A DNA stretch of 64,000 nt from positions 2,298,419-2,362,418 of the forward strand of contig NZ_CP043653.1 of the NCBI RefSeq assembly GCF_014217685.1, written 5' to 3'. Positions 51,405 to 60,756 of the stretch are shown piece by piece. Position numbers and translations under genes: made by a program. Numbering within the stretch: position 1 is the first letter of the stretch; each line of letters begins with the position of its first letter. The DNA comes from Glaciihabitans sp. INWT7. Its GTDB lineage: Bacteria > Actinomycetota > Actinomycetes > Actinomycetales > Microbacteriaceae. The notes beneath the pieces are model-generated. The model saw only the letters and a program-made list of their open reading frames with translations, did no database searches and had not been told where the DNA came from.

Positions 51405-54400
51405 CTAGAAGTTGAAGTTGACTGTGTTGCTCTTCACACCGTCGACGGTCACGTAGGTGCCGCTGAAGCCGCAGTACTTGGTGCTCAGGTAGGTGTTGCC
51501 GGAGAAGCTGGCCGACCCGAACGAGCCCTGGCAGTAGAAGTCGATCGTGTGGCCGCCGCCGCCGAAATCGTGCAGCGTCACGTCGTACTTGTGGCAGTTG
51601 CCGGAGCACGAGCCGCCCGACTGGCCGGGCGGATCCGCCTTCAGTTCGACCGAGGGGTTCAGCGGCGTCACCTTGATGTTGCCGGACGCGGTCCCGGCCT
51701 GCCCGTTGCCCGCGTTGTTGCGCGCATAGACCGAGATCGAATGGTTTCCGGCACCGAGATTGCCCTTGGTCACGCTCGTTGCGGTGGTGACCACGTTGCC
51801 GCCGCCATCGATCGAGTAGACGTATTCCATGTTGTCGGTGACAGCCGCACCGCCTCCCGGAGACGCCCAGTTGAAGCGGATGGTTCCGGGGTCCGTGTCA
51901 GCCACGATGGTGGCACTCGGGTTGATCTTGCCGGGAACTGTCTGGTTCTGGATCGCCACGGTGTTCGAGGTGCCGGTCGCGCCGGTCTTGCCGCCGGTGT
52001 TCTGAGCGGAGACGGTGAAGCTGTAGTTGCCGGCACCGAGACCGCTGACAGGCAGGCTCGAGGTTCCGGTGGTCGTGCCCGTCGCGCCGTTGCTGGCGCG
52101 CCAGGTGTAGGTGGTCGAACCACCGCCGCTGTTCACGGCACCCCAGGTGGCCTTGATGCTGCCGGACGGAGCCCATGGGCTCGTCACGGTCGCGGTCACC
52201 GCGGGCGTGCCGGGCGTGCCGTAGGGGGTCACCTGGTCGCTCTCCACCGACCATTGGCCCGCTCCGTGCACGTTGATGGCGCGCGCCGCGAAGGTGTAGG
52301 CGGTGCCGTTCGTCAACCCGGAGATCGTGCAGTCGGCGCCGGCCGTGCAGTTGGCTGTCGCTCCGCCGGGCGTGGCTTTCACGTCGTAGGAGGAGATCGG
52401 CTTGCCGTTCGAGGCTGGTGCGATGAACCGCCAGGTCGCGTTGCCGTCTCCACCGATCGCCGAGGTACGCGTGGGCTTCGCCACCTGGTCGGGCACATCG
52501 CTGACGATCACAGAGATGGTGCCGTTGACCTGGCGATCCTTGTCTTCCGTGGCATCCTGCACGGTGTAGACGATCTCGATCCGGCCGTCTTTGAGCGCGG
52601 CGCTCGGCGTCACGGTGACCGAATCCTTGGTGAACGAAATCGATGCCGGCTGCCCGCTGTTCTGCACCTTCGCGTCGACGATAGTGAGCTTCTCGCCGGT
52701 GGTCTGGTAGGGATTCGAGTCGTTGGTGAGCGGATGCGCCACGACGGCGCCGTCGCCGCGTTGCGTCTCGTAGGTGTCGGAGACGGCGACGGCGAGTGGA
52801 CGGCTGGAGCCGACGACGGTCACGTTGATCGTGCCCGGCACGGTGAACTTGTCCCACTTGAGCGTCACGCCGAGCTTGTAGCTGCTGCCCTTCTTCGCGT
52901 TGCGCGGTGTCGTGAGGGTGAGCTGCGATCCGTTGAGACTGGCCTGGAGTCCGGCGGAGGCGCCGGTGATGTCGGAGTAGGTCACCTCTTGCAGGATCTG
53001 GGGATTCGGATGCCCGGTCGACGCTCGCAGGTCGAGGGTGGTGGTCTCACCGACCTCCACCTGCGCGTTCGGGCTCGTGAACTCCGGCGGCGTGTCCCGG
53101 AACTGCGGGTCACCCACCACGATGTTGAGAGTCAGATCGTTCTTCAGGCCCTTCGGGTCGTCCTTCGACGCCCCATCGGACACGGAGAACTTCACCGCTG
53201 CCGGGCCGCGGTAGTCCTTCGCCGGGGTGAAGGTGATCGTGTCAGCGTCGACGTAGGGCGAGGCACCGTTGCTCTGGAGAGCGCTCACCGTTGCCTTGTC
53301 GATGATGTGCGCCTCACGCCCGGAGGGCACCTTGACGATGTCCTTCAACTTCCAGGTGCGGGTCTCGTTCATGCTCACGTACTGCACCGGAAGCGAGGGA
53401 TCGATCGTGGGTGGCTGGTCGAAGTCCTTCGAGACCGCGGCCGGCACGAGGATGAACGCCATGGCGGTCAGTTTGTCTTTCTCGTTGGTCACCCGGTAGG
53501 CGATCGCCTGGCGGGTCTTGCCCGGCGTCACCTCGATGCGGCCGTTCTTCTCGAGCAGTTTCGCCGAGTCGGCGTTCGGCCCCTCCACGCTGACGACGAG
53601 GTCTTCTGTGGGCCCGGAGGGGTTGAAGGCGTGGCCATCGAAGACGTCGACGGTGGTGGACTGCTTGCCGGCGATGGTCTTGGGAAGGATCGAGATGTCC
53701 TCTGCCGTGGGCGGAAGGATCGGGGCATCCTTCGTCACCTTCACCAGCACGTAGCTCACGGACTTGCCGCCGCGGTTATTGGTGAGCTCGTAACGCATCG
53801 AGAAGGACTGTTCGGTGTCCGGAGCGGTCAGCACCAGATACTGGCCCTTCACAACCGAGGCCTTGATGCCCTGCGGCACGTCGATGAGCTTCTTCGAGAC
53901 CTGGATGGGCGCACTCTGCGGATCGGAGTCGTTGGCCACGAGGTCGACCTGAGCCACCCGCCCCGGCCGCACGGACACGCTGTCCGGAGCGGCGATCGGG
54001 TTCGACAGCGACTTGGGCGGAGGAATGACCGCGATCTTGATGTCGGCATCGCCGGTGGCGCCGAAGGCATCGAAGACCTTGTAACTGAAAGTGTCGGTTC
54101 CGGATGCCGCAGCCGACGACTTGTAGAGGAAGAAGTCGGCACCCTGGCTCTCGATCGAGCCGAGGCTCGGTCCGACCGGGAAGCTCAGCAACTGGGCGGA
54201 GTCGCCGTCGGGGTCGATTCCGTCGAGTGGGATCTGCACCTTGATCGAGTCGCCGGCGAGCACCCGCGCGGTGAGCGGGCGGGGGGTGGGATCCTGGTTC
54301 CCCTTGGCATCAAGGCCGATGACCGTGAACGTGGCCGTAGCGGTCGCGGTCTCTCCGAAGGGGTCGAGCACCCGATAGTCGACGGTGTACTCGCCCGGGG

Positions 54401-56939
54401 TCATCGGCGCCTGGTACCGCAGTTTGTTCTTGCTCACAAAGGCGAGGCCGGCCGTCGGAGCGGTCACCAGATTGGTGTCGAGAGTCATGGGCGAGCGGTC
54501 GGGGTGCACGTCGTTGGCAAGCACATCGAGAGTGGCGACGTCCCCGACACGCACCTTCGCGGTATCGTTCGCGGCGATCGGTGGCTGGTGTTTCGTCAGG
54601 GCGGGCACGGGCACCACGGTCACACCAGCAGTCGCCTCGTGGGAACCATCCGAGATCGTGTAGTTGAAGCTCACCTGGTCGGTGAGGGCAGCGGGCGAGG
54701 TGACGCGGATCTGCGAGCTTTCGAGCAGCTCGACGACGAGACCCTTCGCGATGAGCTCCGGGGGCACGGCAATGGACTGTACCGCGAGCACCCGGCCATT
54801 CGGGCTCACGTCGTTGGTGAGCACCGCCACCGTCGTCGGCTCATCTCCTCGGAGGTAGGCGGTGTCTTTCACCGCGACCGGGGGGAGCGAATCGTCTTGC
54901 GGCTTGTCGCGCACGTCGACCCGCACGAGACCGACACTCGTCGTCGCACCCGCCTGGAGCGTGTATTTGACGTAGTAGACGCCGGCCTCGGACGACGTGA
55001 AGGTGATCTCTTTGGAATCGGAATTGAAGGAGGCCACCGCCTTGCCGCTCGGAGCCTCCATGGCCACGAGTTGCAGCTGGGCGCCGGAGGGCGAGATGTC
55101 GTTGTCGAGGGGCTTCACGACGACCGTGTCGTTGGTGAACACCGTAGCGAAGTCCGGCGTGCCAACGGGATCGAGCGACCCGGCCGGCTTGACGTCCACC
55201 GTGAGCGTGCCCTGCACCTGGGCTCCATGGCCGTCGCTCACCACGAAGACGACGTCTTTCTTGCCCAGCTCGGAGGTCTGGTGGGTGAAGGTGATGAAGC
55301 CGTCCGGAGTGAAGCGCACCAGGTCGCCCGACTTCGGTGAGGCGTTCACGAGGTAGAGGTCGTCGCCGTCGGGGTCCCGCCAGTTGGTCAGTACGTTGTA
55401 GGAGACCGTCTGGTCGGCCTCGACGCTCACGCCGCCCTTCCGGATCTCGACCGGATCCTGGTTGCTGCTCTCCGGCACGACATGCGCGGTCACCCGCGCC
55501 GTCGCGGTGCCGCCTCGGCCGTCGTCGACCGTGTAGCCGAAGGACACCGATCCGACGAATCCCACCGCGGGAGTGAACTGCAGGGCGCGGCCGCCGTCGA
55601 TCGGGTCGAGATGGCCGGTCGAATCCGCGATGCCCTCGAAGGCGGAGATCACCAGCACGTCGCCATCCGGGTCGGTGTCGTTGTCGAGCAGCGGCAGGAT
55701 CGTCGTGCGTCCCGGGCGGATGCCGAAGTTGTCGTCGACGGCCGTCGGTGCTCGGTTCACGTCGGTGCGCTGGGCAAGAGTGTCTTCGAAGGACTGGGTT
55801 GCGGACTTCTGGTCGCCGGTCTCTTCGCTCTGCTTCTCAGCGGGAGGTGTCACGTCATCCCAGTTGTCCACGAGACGCATGTTTTCGTTGACGAGCCAGA
55901 CATTGCCGTTGCTGAGGTCGTTGAGAGCGATGACCGTGCGGTTCACCCGGAACTCGAGCTCGCTGCCCCGAGTGGGCTCCTCGATGTCATGTCGCACGGG
56001 CTTCTGCCCATCGCACGCGAGCAGGTACTTCTGGGATGCCGCCCACGCCCCGTGTGCGCAGCCGGAGAGGAAGACGGGGGCGGAGACGCCCGCTGCGTTC
56101 TTCGCCGGGGTGGTCACGCCTGCCGGGATGGTCTTCACCGAGCCCGAACCGAGATCGACTTCGAGAAGGGAATCCGCGGTGGCGACGACGGCGTAGTTGG
56201 ACTTCGCCCCCACCTGTTGCAGCCGCAGCCCGGTCTTCGGAAGCGGGTGTTTCGTGCCGTCCTGAGTGATGAGTTCGTTGGTGGACTGGTCGAAGATCAC
56301 GGCCTGATCCCCCACCGCGGAGATCTGGAACTCCCCCACAGAGGGGAAGTCCGAGGCGACCGGCGGGGTCGCGAGGGTGTCCATCCGGTAGATCTTCTTC
56401 TTCGTCGGAGAAACCGCGACGATGGCGCCGCTCTTGGTGATGGTGGCATGGCCGCCGACGCCCAGTTTCACGAGCGGAGGGGTCGAGACGTAGTTGAACT
56501 GCAGGTCCCCGACAGAGGGCACCGCCCAGAGCTCGCCCTTGGGAGACACGATGATCAGGGTCGTGCCGCCGTACCCGACCTCCGAGTTCTTCGGCACATC
56601 GATCGCGGAGGTGACTTCGGTGGAGGCCGGGTCGACCGACTCGATGCGACCGGCATCCGGATTGTGCATGTAGAGCGAGTCACCGTCTTGCAGCACCTCG
56701 AACTTCGCGCTGGAGGCGACGACCGAACCGTTGAGCTCGTCGATCTGGCGGTTGAGGCGCCCGCCGAGCAGTTGCTTTCCGTTGGTCACCCACACGTCTC
56801 GAGAGGTGAGCTCCACATCCGTGACCGGAAAGCCCGGATGCAGCGCGGCGATGGTCAGCGGCACCCCGGCCACTACCGCGATGACGAGCGCGGACGCGAG
56901 CGTCTTGCGGCTCTTCACCCATCGTGCGACCGCACTCAC
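51405..56939 (-). CDS. Giant surface protein with Ig-like and fibronectin type III domains
   Basis: An 1844-residue protein anchored by one N-terminal helix (about 13-33) with the rest outside. Residues 40-380 are beta-rich, possibly propeller-like. From about 394 to 1450 come repeated Ig/cadherin-like units opened by motifs such as APTAVDDNFGIRPG and LDNDTDPDGD (Asp-rich, possible Ca2+ sites). About 1490-1765 hold three FN3-like domains. The C-terminal 60 residues have five Cys (CSGNCHKYD, FYCQGSFG, KYCGFSG). It starts an operon with MoxR, DUF58, transglutaminase-like and FHA genes. Equivalent to FN3 of the PFNA cluster; likely cell-surface sensing or adhesion. Confidence 0.88.
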   Translation of the reverse strand: MSAVARWVKSRKTLASALVIAVVAGVPLTIAALHPGFPVTDVELTSRDVWVTNGKQLLGGRLNRQIDELNGSVVASSAKFEVLQDGDSLYMHNPDAGRIESVDPASTEVTSAIDVPKNSEVGYGGTTLIIVSPKGELWAVPSVGDLQFNYVSTPPLVKLGVGGHATITKSGAIVAVSPTKKKIYRMDTLATPPVASDFPSVGEFQISAVGDQAVIFDQSTNELITQDGTKHPLPKTGLRLQQVGAKSNYAVVATADSLLEVDLGSGSVKTIPAGVTTPAKNAAGVSAPVFLSGCAHGAWAASQKYLLACDGQKPVRHDIEEPTRGSELEFRVNRTVIALNDLSNGNVWLVNENMRLVDNWDDVTPPAEKQSEETGDQKSATQSFEDTLAQRTDVNRAPTAVDDNFGIRPGRTTILPLLDNDTDPDGDVLVISAFEGIADSTGHLDPIDGGRALQFTPAVGFVGSVSFGYTVDDGRGGTATARVTAHVVPESSNQDPVEIRKGGVSVEADQTVSYNVLTNWRDPDGDDLYLVNASPKSGDLVRFTPDGFITFTHQTSELGKKDVVFVVSDGHGAQVQGTLTVDVKPAGSLDPVGTPDFATVFTNDTVVVKPLDNDISPSGAQLQLVAMEAPSGKAVASFNSDSKEITFTSSEAGVYYVKYTLQAGATTSVGLVRVDVRDKPQDDSLPPVAVKDTAYLRGDEPTTVAVLTNDVSPNGRVLAVQSIAVPPELIAKGLVVELLESSQIRVTSPAALTDQVSFNYTISDGSHEATAGVTVVPVPALTKHQPPIAANDTAKVRVGDVATLDVLANDVHPDRSPMTLDTNLVTAPTAGLAFVSKNKLRYQAPMTPGEYTVDYRVLDPFGETATATATFTVIGLDAKGNQDPTPRPLTARVLAGDSIKVQIPLDGIDPDGDSAQLLSFPVGPSLGSIESQGADFFLYKSSAAASGTDTFSYKVFDAFGATGDADIKIAVIPPPKSLSNPIAAPDSVSVRPGRVAQVDLVANDSDPQSAPIQVSKKLIDVPQGIKASVVKGQYLVLTAPDTEQSFSMRYELTNNRGGKSVSYVLVKVTKDAPILPPTAEDISILPKTIAGKQSTTVDVFDGHAFNPSGPTEDLVVSVEGPNADSAKLLEKNGRIEVTPGKTRQAIAYRVTNEKDKLTAMAFILVPAAVSKDFDQPPTIDPSLPVQYVSMNETRTWKLKDIVKVPSGREAHIIDKATVSALQSNGASPYVDADTITFTPAKDYRGPAAVKFSVSDGASKDDPKGLKNDLTLNIVVGDPQFRDTPPEFTSPNAQVEVGETTTLDLRASTGHPNPQILQEVTYSDITGASAGLQASLNGSQLTLTTPRNAKKGSSYKLGVTLKWDKFTVPGTINVTVVGSSRPLAVAVSDTYETQRGDGAVVAHPLTNDSNPYQTTGEKLTIVDAKVQNSGQPASISFTKDSVTVTPSAALKDGRIEIVYTVQDATEDKDRQVNGTISVIVSDVPDQVAKPTRTSAIGGDGNATWRFIAPASNGKPISSYDVKATPGGATANCTAGADCTISGLTNGTAYTFAARAINVHGAGQWSVESDQVTPYGTPGTPAVTATVTSPWAPSGSIKATWGAVNSGGGSTTYTWRASNGATGTTTGTSSLPVSGLGAGNYSFTVSAQNTGGKTGATGTSNTVAIQNQTVPGKINPSATIVADTDPGTIRFNWASPGGGAAVTDNMEYVYSIDGGGNVVTTATSVTKGNLGAGNHSISVYARNNAGNGQAGTASGNIKVTPLNPSVELKADPPGQSGGSCSGNCHKYDVTLHDFGGGGHTIDFYCQGSFGSASFSGNTYLSTKYCGFSGTYVTVDGVKSNTVNFNF

Positions 56940-57012
56940 GCGTGACCCCCCACGGCTGATTTACCGGCGATTTCCAACGGCCGTCCCCCGTGGGGCCGCG
57001 GCACATGGAATC

Positions 57013-57018
57013 AACCTA
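57013..57018 (-). promoter_or_regulatory. -10 element of the giant FN3 gene operon
   Basis: On the minus strand TAGGTT sits about 45 bp from the centre of the palindrome at 57050 and about 70 nt before the start at 56939. Confidence 0.4.
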
Positions 57019-57049
57019 ACACGGCGAATAATCGTCGGATAACCCGGGG

Positions 57050-57069
57050 CATGGGCAGCGCTACCCATG
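57050..57069. promoter_or_regulatory. Shared palindrome, copy 1 (upstream of the FN3 operon)
   Basis: CATGGG-CAGCGCTA-CCCATG has perfect 6-bp arms. The core ATGGGCAGCGCTACCCAT differs at one position from the copy at 61697-61720. It lies upstream of the -10 at the same distance as the other copy. Confidence 0.6.
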
Positions 57070-57098
57070 GTCGCAGGACGTTCTGGCTGTGCCGGCTT

Positions 57099-57827
57099 CT
57101 ATCCGACCCGGTCGGATTCCGCCTTCGCCGCGACATCGGCATCATTTTTGGCGAGAAGGTAGAGGTCGTCCTGGCTCACCAACCGGGTCGCCACGGCATA
57201 TTCGACCAGACGCAGCCGGCGGTTCGTCGCGAGATTGCCCTTTCCCCCGCGAAGCCCCTGCACGCCGATCTTGTCCAGCTTGTCGCATACGTTGTCGAGC
57301 TTGCGATTGAAGGTGGTCATCGACCAGTGCAGCCGTGCGGCAGCCTCGGCGGAGGTCGGGATCTCCCCCCGGCCCGGCGAGGATTGCCGCAGAACGCCCT
57401 CCGCGAGACTCACGATGAGCAGCCGTTGAGTACTGGTGAGGGCGACCGGCTCGATGGTGGTCGAGCCGCCGGAGCCCGCCATCGCCGAAGAGGTGCTGAA
57501 GTAGTCCTCCGCCGAGAAGATCGTGAACTCGTAGGTGGTCGATCCGGCGCTGAACAGCACCTGCATCTGCGGGAAGACGATCGGAAGGCGCGCTCCGGGC
57601 GCCAGCCAGGCCTGCACCTGGCCCGTGGCATCGGTCACGGTCGCCGAGAGGAGGTTGCCGACGTTCGAGAGCCACCACATGCCGAAGTCTTCGTAGATGC
57701 GGAGGAATCGACGGTGCAGGTAGGGGTTGTCGTCGATCACCAGGTCGGACTCGCGGCCGATATGGAAATCCTGGGGATGCGTGACTTCGTACCATTCGCC
57801 GCAGAATTCGATCTTGAGGGGCTTCAT
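57099..57827 (-). CDS. FHA domain protein with C-terminal DNA-binding-like domain
   Basis: A 242-residue protein. The N-terminal FHA-type fold (about 5-100) includes DFHIGRESDLVIDDNPYLHRRFLRIYED and MWWLSNVGNLLSATVTD. The C-terminal part (about 130-220) has a winged-helix look: LTSTQRLLIVSLAEGVLRQ, PTSAEAAARLHWSMTTFNRKLDNVCDKLDKIGV, then NRRLRLVEYAV. It overlaps the kinase stop by 4 nt. A plausible output regulator: phosphorylation-dependent binding through FHA and DNA binding at the palindromes at 57050 and 61697. Confidence 0.8.
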   Translation of the reverse strand: MKPLKIEFCGEWYEVTHPQDFHIGRESDLVIDDNPYLHRRFLRIYEDFGMWWLSNVGNLLSATVTDATGQVQAWLAPGARLPIVFPQMQVLFSAGSTTYEFTIFSAEDYFSTSSAMAGSGGSTTIEPVALTSTQRLLIVSLAEGVLRQSSPGRGEIPTSAEAAARLHWSMTTFNRKLDNVCDKLDKIGVQGLRGGKGNLATNRRLRLVEYAVATRLVSQDDLYLLAKNDADVAAKAESDRVG

Positions 57828-59467
57828 TGGGGATAGCACGTCTCCAGTGGGTCGGAGACCTTGCCGTCGCGGGCGACCGTGATCTGAACACAGACCGTGG
57901 ATCCCGCGGTGTAATCCGGCACCGTCACGACTCCGTCCGCGCTCACGTGCAGGGCCTCATCCGCTCCACGATTGCTGATCTTCCAGCGAAAACTGTCGCC
58001 CTTGTTCGGTTTGGGATTCTTCGCGGTGAAGACGAGGTCCGTCCCGGCCACCGCCGGTGCTCCCACGAGGGTGGGCACGGGCACCGTTTCGACGATCGCG
58101 GAATCACCGCCGGATGCCTTCGGGCTCGGGCTCGCCGCACCGCTCGGATTCGCGCCGAGGGCAACGCCCGCGACGACCGCGGCAGCGATGAGGAGCACGA
58201 CACCGCCAGCCACCCCGATGAGGATTTTGTTTCCGCGCGACATCCCGGCCGGCGCAGTCGCCTCCCGGGGCTCTTGCGGCGCCTCGGTCGCGGTCGCGGT
58301 CGCGGGCTCGATGGGAGCGGTGACCCGCCGGCGCACGATCGTCTCGCTCGCGGGCTCCGGCTGGAAGACGACCTTCGGCGCTCCGCGCACCTGGGTCTCG
58401 TCGATCGAGGGGCCGGAAGGTGGCGCGAGGATCGGGGACACCGGGGTGACCGGTTGGGCCTGGATCGTGGCGACGCTGCGGGCACGGGTCTCGTCCGCGT
58501 CATCCGCAGCCCCGGCCCGAGAGGGCGCCTCGATGTGCAGGTTGGGCACATCGATCGTGGTCGGGGAATAGCCGAGTTCGAGTTCCACCCGCTGAAGCGC
58601 CCGAGCGAAGTCGACCGCCGTGGCGAACCGGTCGGCCCGGCTGGAGGCCATGCCCTTCTGCAGCACCGCGAGCAGGGAGCGGGGGATGTCATCCCGCGCC
58701 ATCGGGGTGATCGCACCGCGTTCGATACGCCCGATCAGGTCGAGAGTGCCGTTCGAGTGGCCGCGCAACTCGAAGGGGGTCTGGCCCGCGAGGATCGTGT
58801 AGATCGTGGCGGCGAGCGAGAAGACGTCCGACCGCACGTCGGGTTCCGGGTCGTCCTCGAACATCTCGGGAGGCGACCAGGGCACCGACATGCCCACCGA
58901 CTGACCGGTGCCACCGGTGCCGGTGTCCTGCGCGAGTGCGCTCGCGAGCGTGCCGGTGTGGATCGGCAGCACATCGTCCTCGACCGCGGAAGAGATGCCG
59001 AAGTCGGTGAGCGCGGGCCAGCCGTAGTCGTTGGTGAGCACGTTCGCCGGCTTGATGTCACGGTGCAGGATGCCCGCCGCATGCGCCGTTGCTACGGCAC
59101 TCGACAGTCTCACGCCGGTGCGCAGTGCGTCGACCACCGGGAAGGTCTCCTGCTTGTATCGTTCGGCCAGGCTCGGCCCGGAGCAGTACTCCATCACGAA
59201 ATAAGGCCGATCGTCGCCCGCGACATCCGCCTGGTAGATCGTGACGATGTACGGATGCGTCGACAGTTGCGCCATCAGGTTCGCCTCGGCGACGAACGCG
59301 GCCCGATTCGCGCCACTCAGCTCCTCGGTGAGCAGCACCTTCACGGCGACGCGGCGCTTGGGCAGTTTCTGTTCGTAGAGGAAGACGTCGGAGAAGCCTC
59401 CCGATCCCAGCACCTTGACGAAGCTGTACCCGGGGAGTTCGGGTGGCAGTGACGGAGCGCGGCGCAT
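57824..59467 (-). CDS. Membrane-anchored Ser/Thr protein kinase (PknB-like)
   Basis: A 547-residue kinase. The kinase domain (residues 12-285) has LGSGGFSDVFLYEQ, Lys43 in VAVKVLL, catalytic HRDIKPANVL (Asp137), DFGISSA (Asp155), SVPWSPPEM as the APE-like motif and DVRSDVFSLAATIY. A Pro/Thr-rich juxtamembrane region follows, then one helix (about 405-430, ILIGVAGGVVLLIAAAVVAGV) and a small extracellular domain with two Cys (VCVQITV, ETCYPQ). There are no PASTA repeats. The ATG overlaps the FHA gene by 1 nt. It is opposed by the PP2C phosphatase of the same operon. Confidence 0.92.
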   Translation of the reverse strand: MRRAPSLPPELPGYSFVKVLGSGGFSDVFLYEQKLPKRRVAVKVLLTEELSGANRAAFVAEANLMAQLSTHPYIVTIYQADVAGDDRPYFVMEYCSGPSLAERYKQETFPVVDALRTGVRLSSAVATAHAAGILHRDIKPANVLTNDYGWPALTDFGISSAVEDDVLPIHTGTLASALAQDTGTGGTGQSVGMSVPWSPPEMFEDDPEPDVRSDVFSLAATIYTILAGQTPFELRGHSNGTLDLIGRIERGAITPMARDDIPRSLLAVLQKGMASSRADRFATAVDFARALQRVELELGYSPTTIDVPNLHIEAPSRAGAADDADETRARSVATIQAQPVTPVSPILAPPSGPSIDETQVRGAPKVVFQPEPASETIVRRRVTAPIEPATATATEAPQEPREATAPAGMSRGNKILIGVAGGVVLLIAAAVVAGVALGANPSGAASPSPKASGGDSAIVETVPVPTLVGAPAVAGTDLVFTAKNPKPNKGDSFRWKISNRGADEALHVSADGVVTVPDYTAGSTVCVQITVARDGKVSDPLETCYPQ

Positions 59468-60747
59468 CAGGCGTCATCCGCCGTTTCTTCGACGGTGAGG
59501 GTGACTCCGCCGCCGAGGTCGACCACGGTGCCGGTGATGACAGAGGTCGGCTCGCCGGCGCGGAGCTTCTGGGGCTCCTTGCCCGGAAGCACCACGAGCG
59601 TGCCGTTTCGGGAGTGCAGATCGGTGACCACAACGGTGCCACCCTCCAGCACGAAACGCACATGGGTGCGGGAGATGTCCTGGTCCGGAGTGCCCACCGT
59701 GAGCAGGCGCGGCATCTGACCGCCGGAGACCTGGCTCACGCTCGGGGAACGACCGACCAGGATGGGCTGGGTGAGGGGCTCGCGGGTGCCGCTCGACAGG
59801 GCGAGGAACACCCGGGCGGCGGGCGGTGCCACGGGGGGCGGTGTGGGCGCCCCGCGTTTGGCCCGACGCTCCGCCCGCAGTTTCGCGATGTCGGAGGTGA
59901 GCACGGTGTGGCCGTCGTGGTCGCCGGCCAATTCGGCCGTCGCCTCTTCTTCCGCAGGCGATTCCTGCACTGCGGCTTCCGCCACGCCGCGGAACATGGT
60001 GGCGCCGAAGAGATAGTCGTAGCCGTCGGCGGGGGTATCGGGCGTCGTCTCGGGAGGATCGATCCGCTCGGTAGGCGCCTCGGTGACGGTGGCCTCCGGA
60101 TCGAACTCGATCGGCTGCTGGTCGAGTGGACGATCCGCGGCTACTTGCTGATCGACGCCGTCCGCGGCAGCCGGCTGATCGACGCCGTCCGCGGCCACCC
60201 GCTCGTCGAGCTGCCCGTGTGCGGCCACCCGCCGATCGACGCCGTCCGCGGCGCCCCGCTGGTCGAGTGGGCCACCCGCGGCCGTATCGAGACCGCCTGA
60301 TGCTGCGAACGACAGTCGCAGTGACGCGACCCACGCCCCGCCGCTGCCCAGCGGCAGCTGGGCGACACCGTCAGCCGGCCCCGCCCCGACCACCGTGATC
60401 CCCACGGACGACACATCAGCCCAGGTCTGCTCCCGCCACGTCGTGACCCCGGATCCGTCGATCTGCGCAGAGCCTGCGGCGTTCGTCACGGTAGCGGCGA
60501 CCTCTCCCCGCACGATGACGCGGAGCGACGCCGCGGCGCCATCGAAGAGCGCGAACGGCGGTGTCGCAGCCAGGCCATTGCTCGTGAGAACGTCGAGCAC
60601 ACGCTGGAATCCGCCCGTAGACCCGACCGCGTCCCACAGCGCGTCGACGGCCGGCTGGTCGGCGGGGGCACCGATCACCAGAAGTGTCTCGCCCGCCGTG
60701 AGCGCGAGCCATCCCCCGCTCAGCGCAGGCCTGAAGTGCACGGTCAT
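59467..60747 (-). CDS. FHA domain protein with repeat-derived linker
   Basis: A 426-residue protein. An N-terminal domain (about 1-140) of beta strands is unassigned. Residues about 152-211 are a tandem tract (VDRRVAAHG, QLDERVAADG, VDQPAAADG, VDQQVAADR) encoded by family-B palindromic repeats. An acidic linker follows, then a C-terminal FHA domain (about 330-425): QPILVGRSPSVSQVSGGQ, DISRTHVRFVLEGGTVVVTDLHSRNGT and VVDLGGGVTLTVEE. It sits between the PP2C (9 nt) and kinase (1-nt overlap) genes, a phosphothreonine reader for that kinase. Confidence 0.88.
   Translation of the reverse strand: MTVHFRPALSGGWLALTAGETLLVIGAPADQPAVDALWDAVGSTGGFQRVLDVLTSNGLAATPPFALFDGAAASLRVIVRGEVAATVTNAAGSAQIDGSGVTTWREQTWADVSSVGITVVGAGPADGVAQLPLGSGGAWVASLRLSFAASGGLDTAAGGPLDQRGAADGVDRRVAAHGQLDERVAADGVDQPAAADGVDQQVAADRPLDQQPIEFDPEATVTEAPTERIDPPETTPDTPADGYDYLFGATMFRGVAEAAVQESPAEEEATAELAGDHDGHTVLTSDIAKLRAERRAKRGAPTPPPVAPPAARVFLALSSGTREPLTQPILVGRSPSVSQVSGGQMPRLLTVGTPDQDISRTHVRFVLEGGTVVVTDLHSRNGTLVVLPGKEPQKLRAGEPTSVITGTVVDLGGGVTLTVEETADDA
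60117..60294. repeat. Palindromic repeat family B expanded inside an FHA gene
   Basis: GCTGGTCGAGTGG occurs at both ends (60117-60129 and 60258-60270). The right end closes with GTATCGAGACC (60284-60294), as at 38591 and 44184. Between them a GATCGACGCCGTCCGCGGC unit recurs. The region encodes about residues 152-211 in frame. Confidence 0.75.
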
Positions 60748-60756
60748 GACGCTGGT

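Noticed and set aside
51549-55340. A 1263-codon open frame on the plus strand opposite the giant FN3 gene
   Set aside because: It is antisense to a well-supported protein with recognisable domains. Its product is Arg/His/Gly-rich with no motifs, as expected from high-GC third-position bias.
60117-60294. Possible CRISPR-like array
   Set aside because: The units are short, adjacent, in frame with an FHA gene and have no unique spacers; no cas genes are near.
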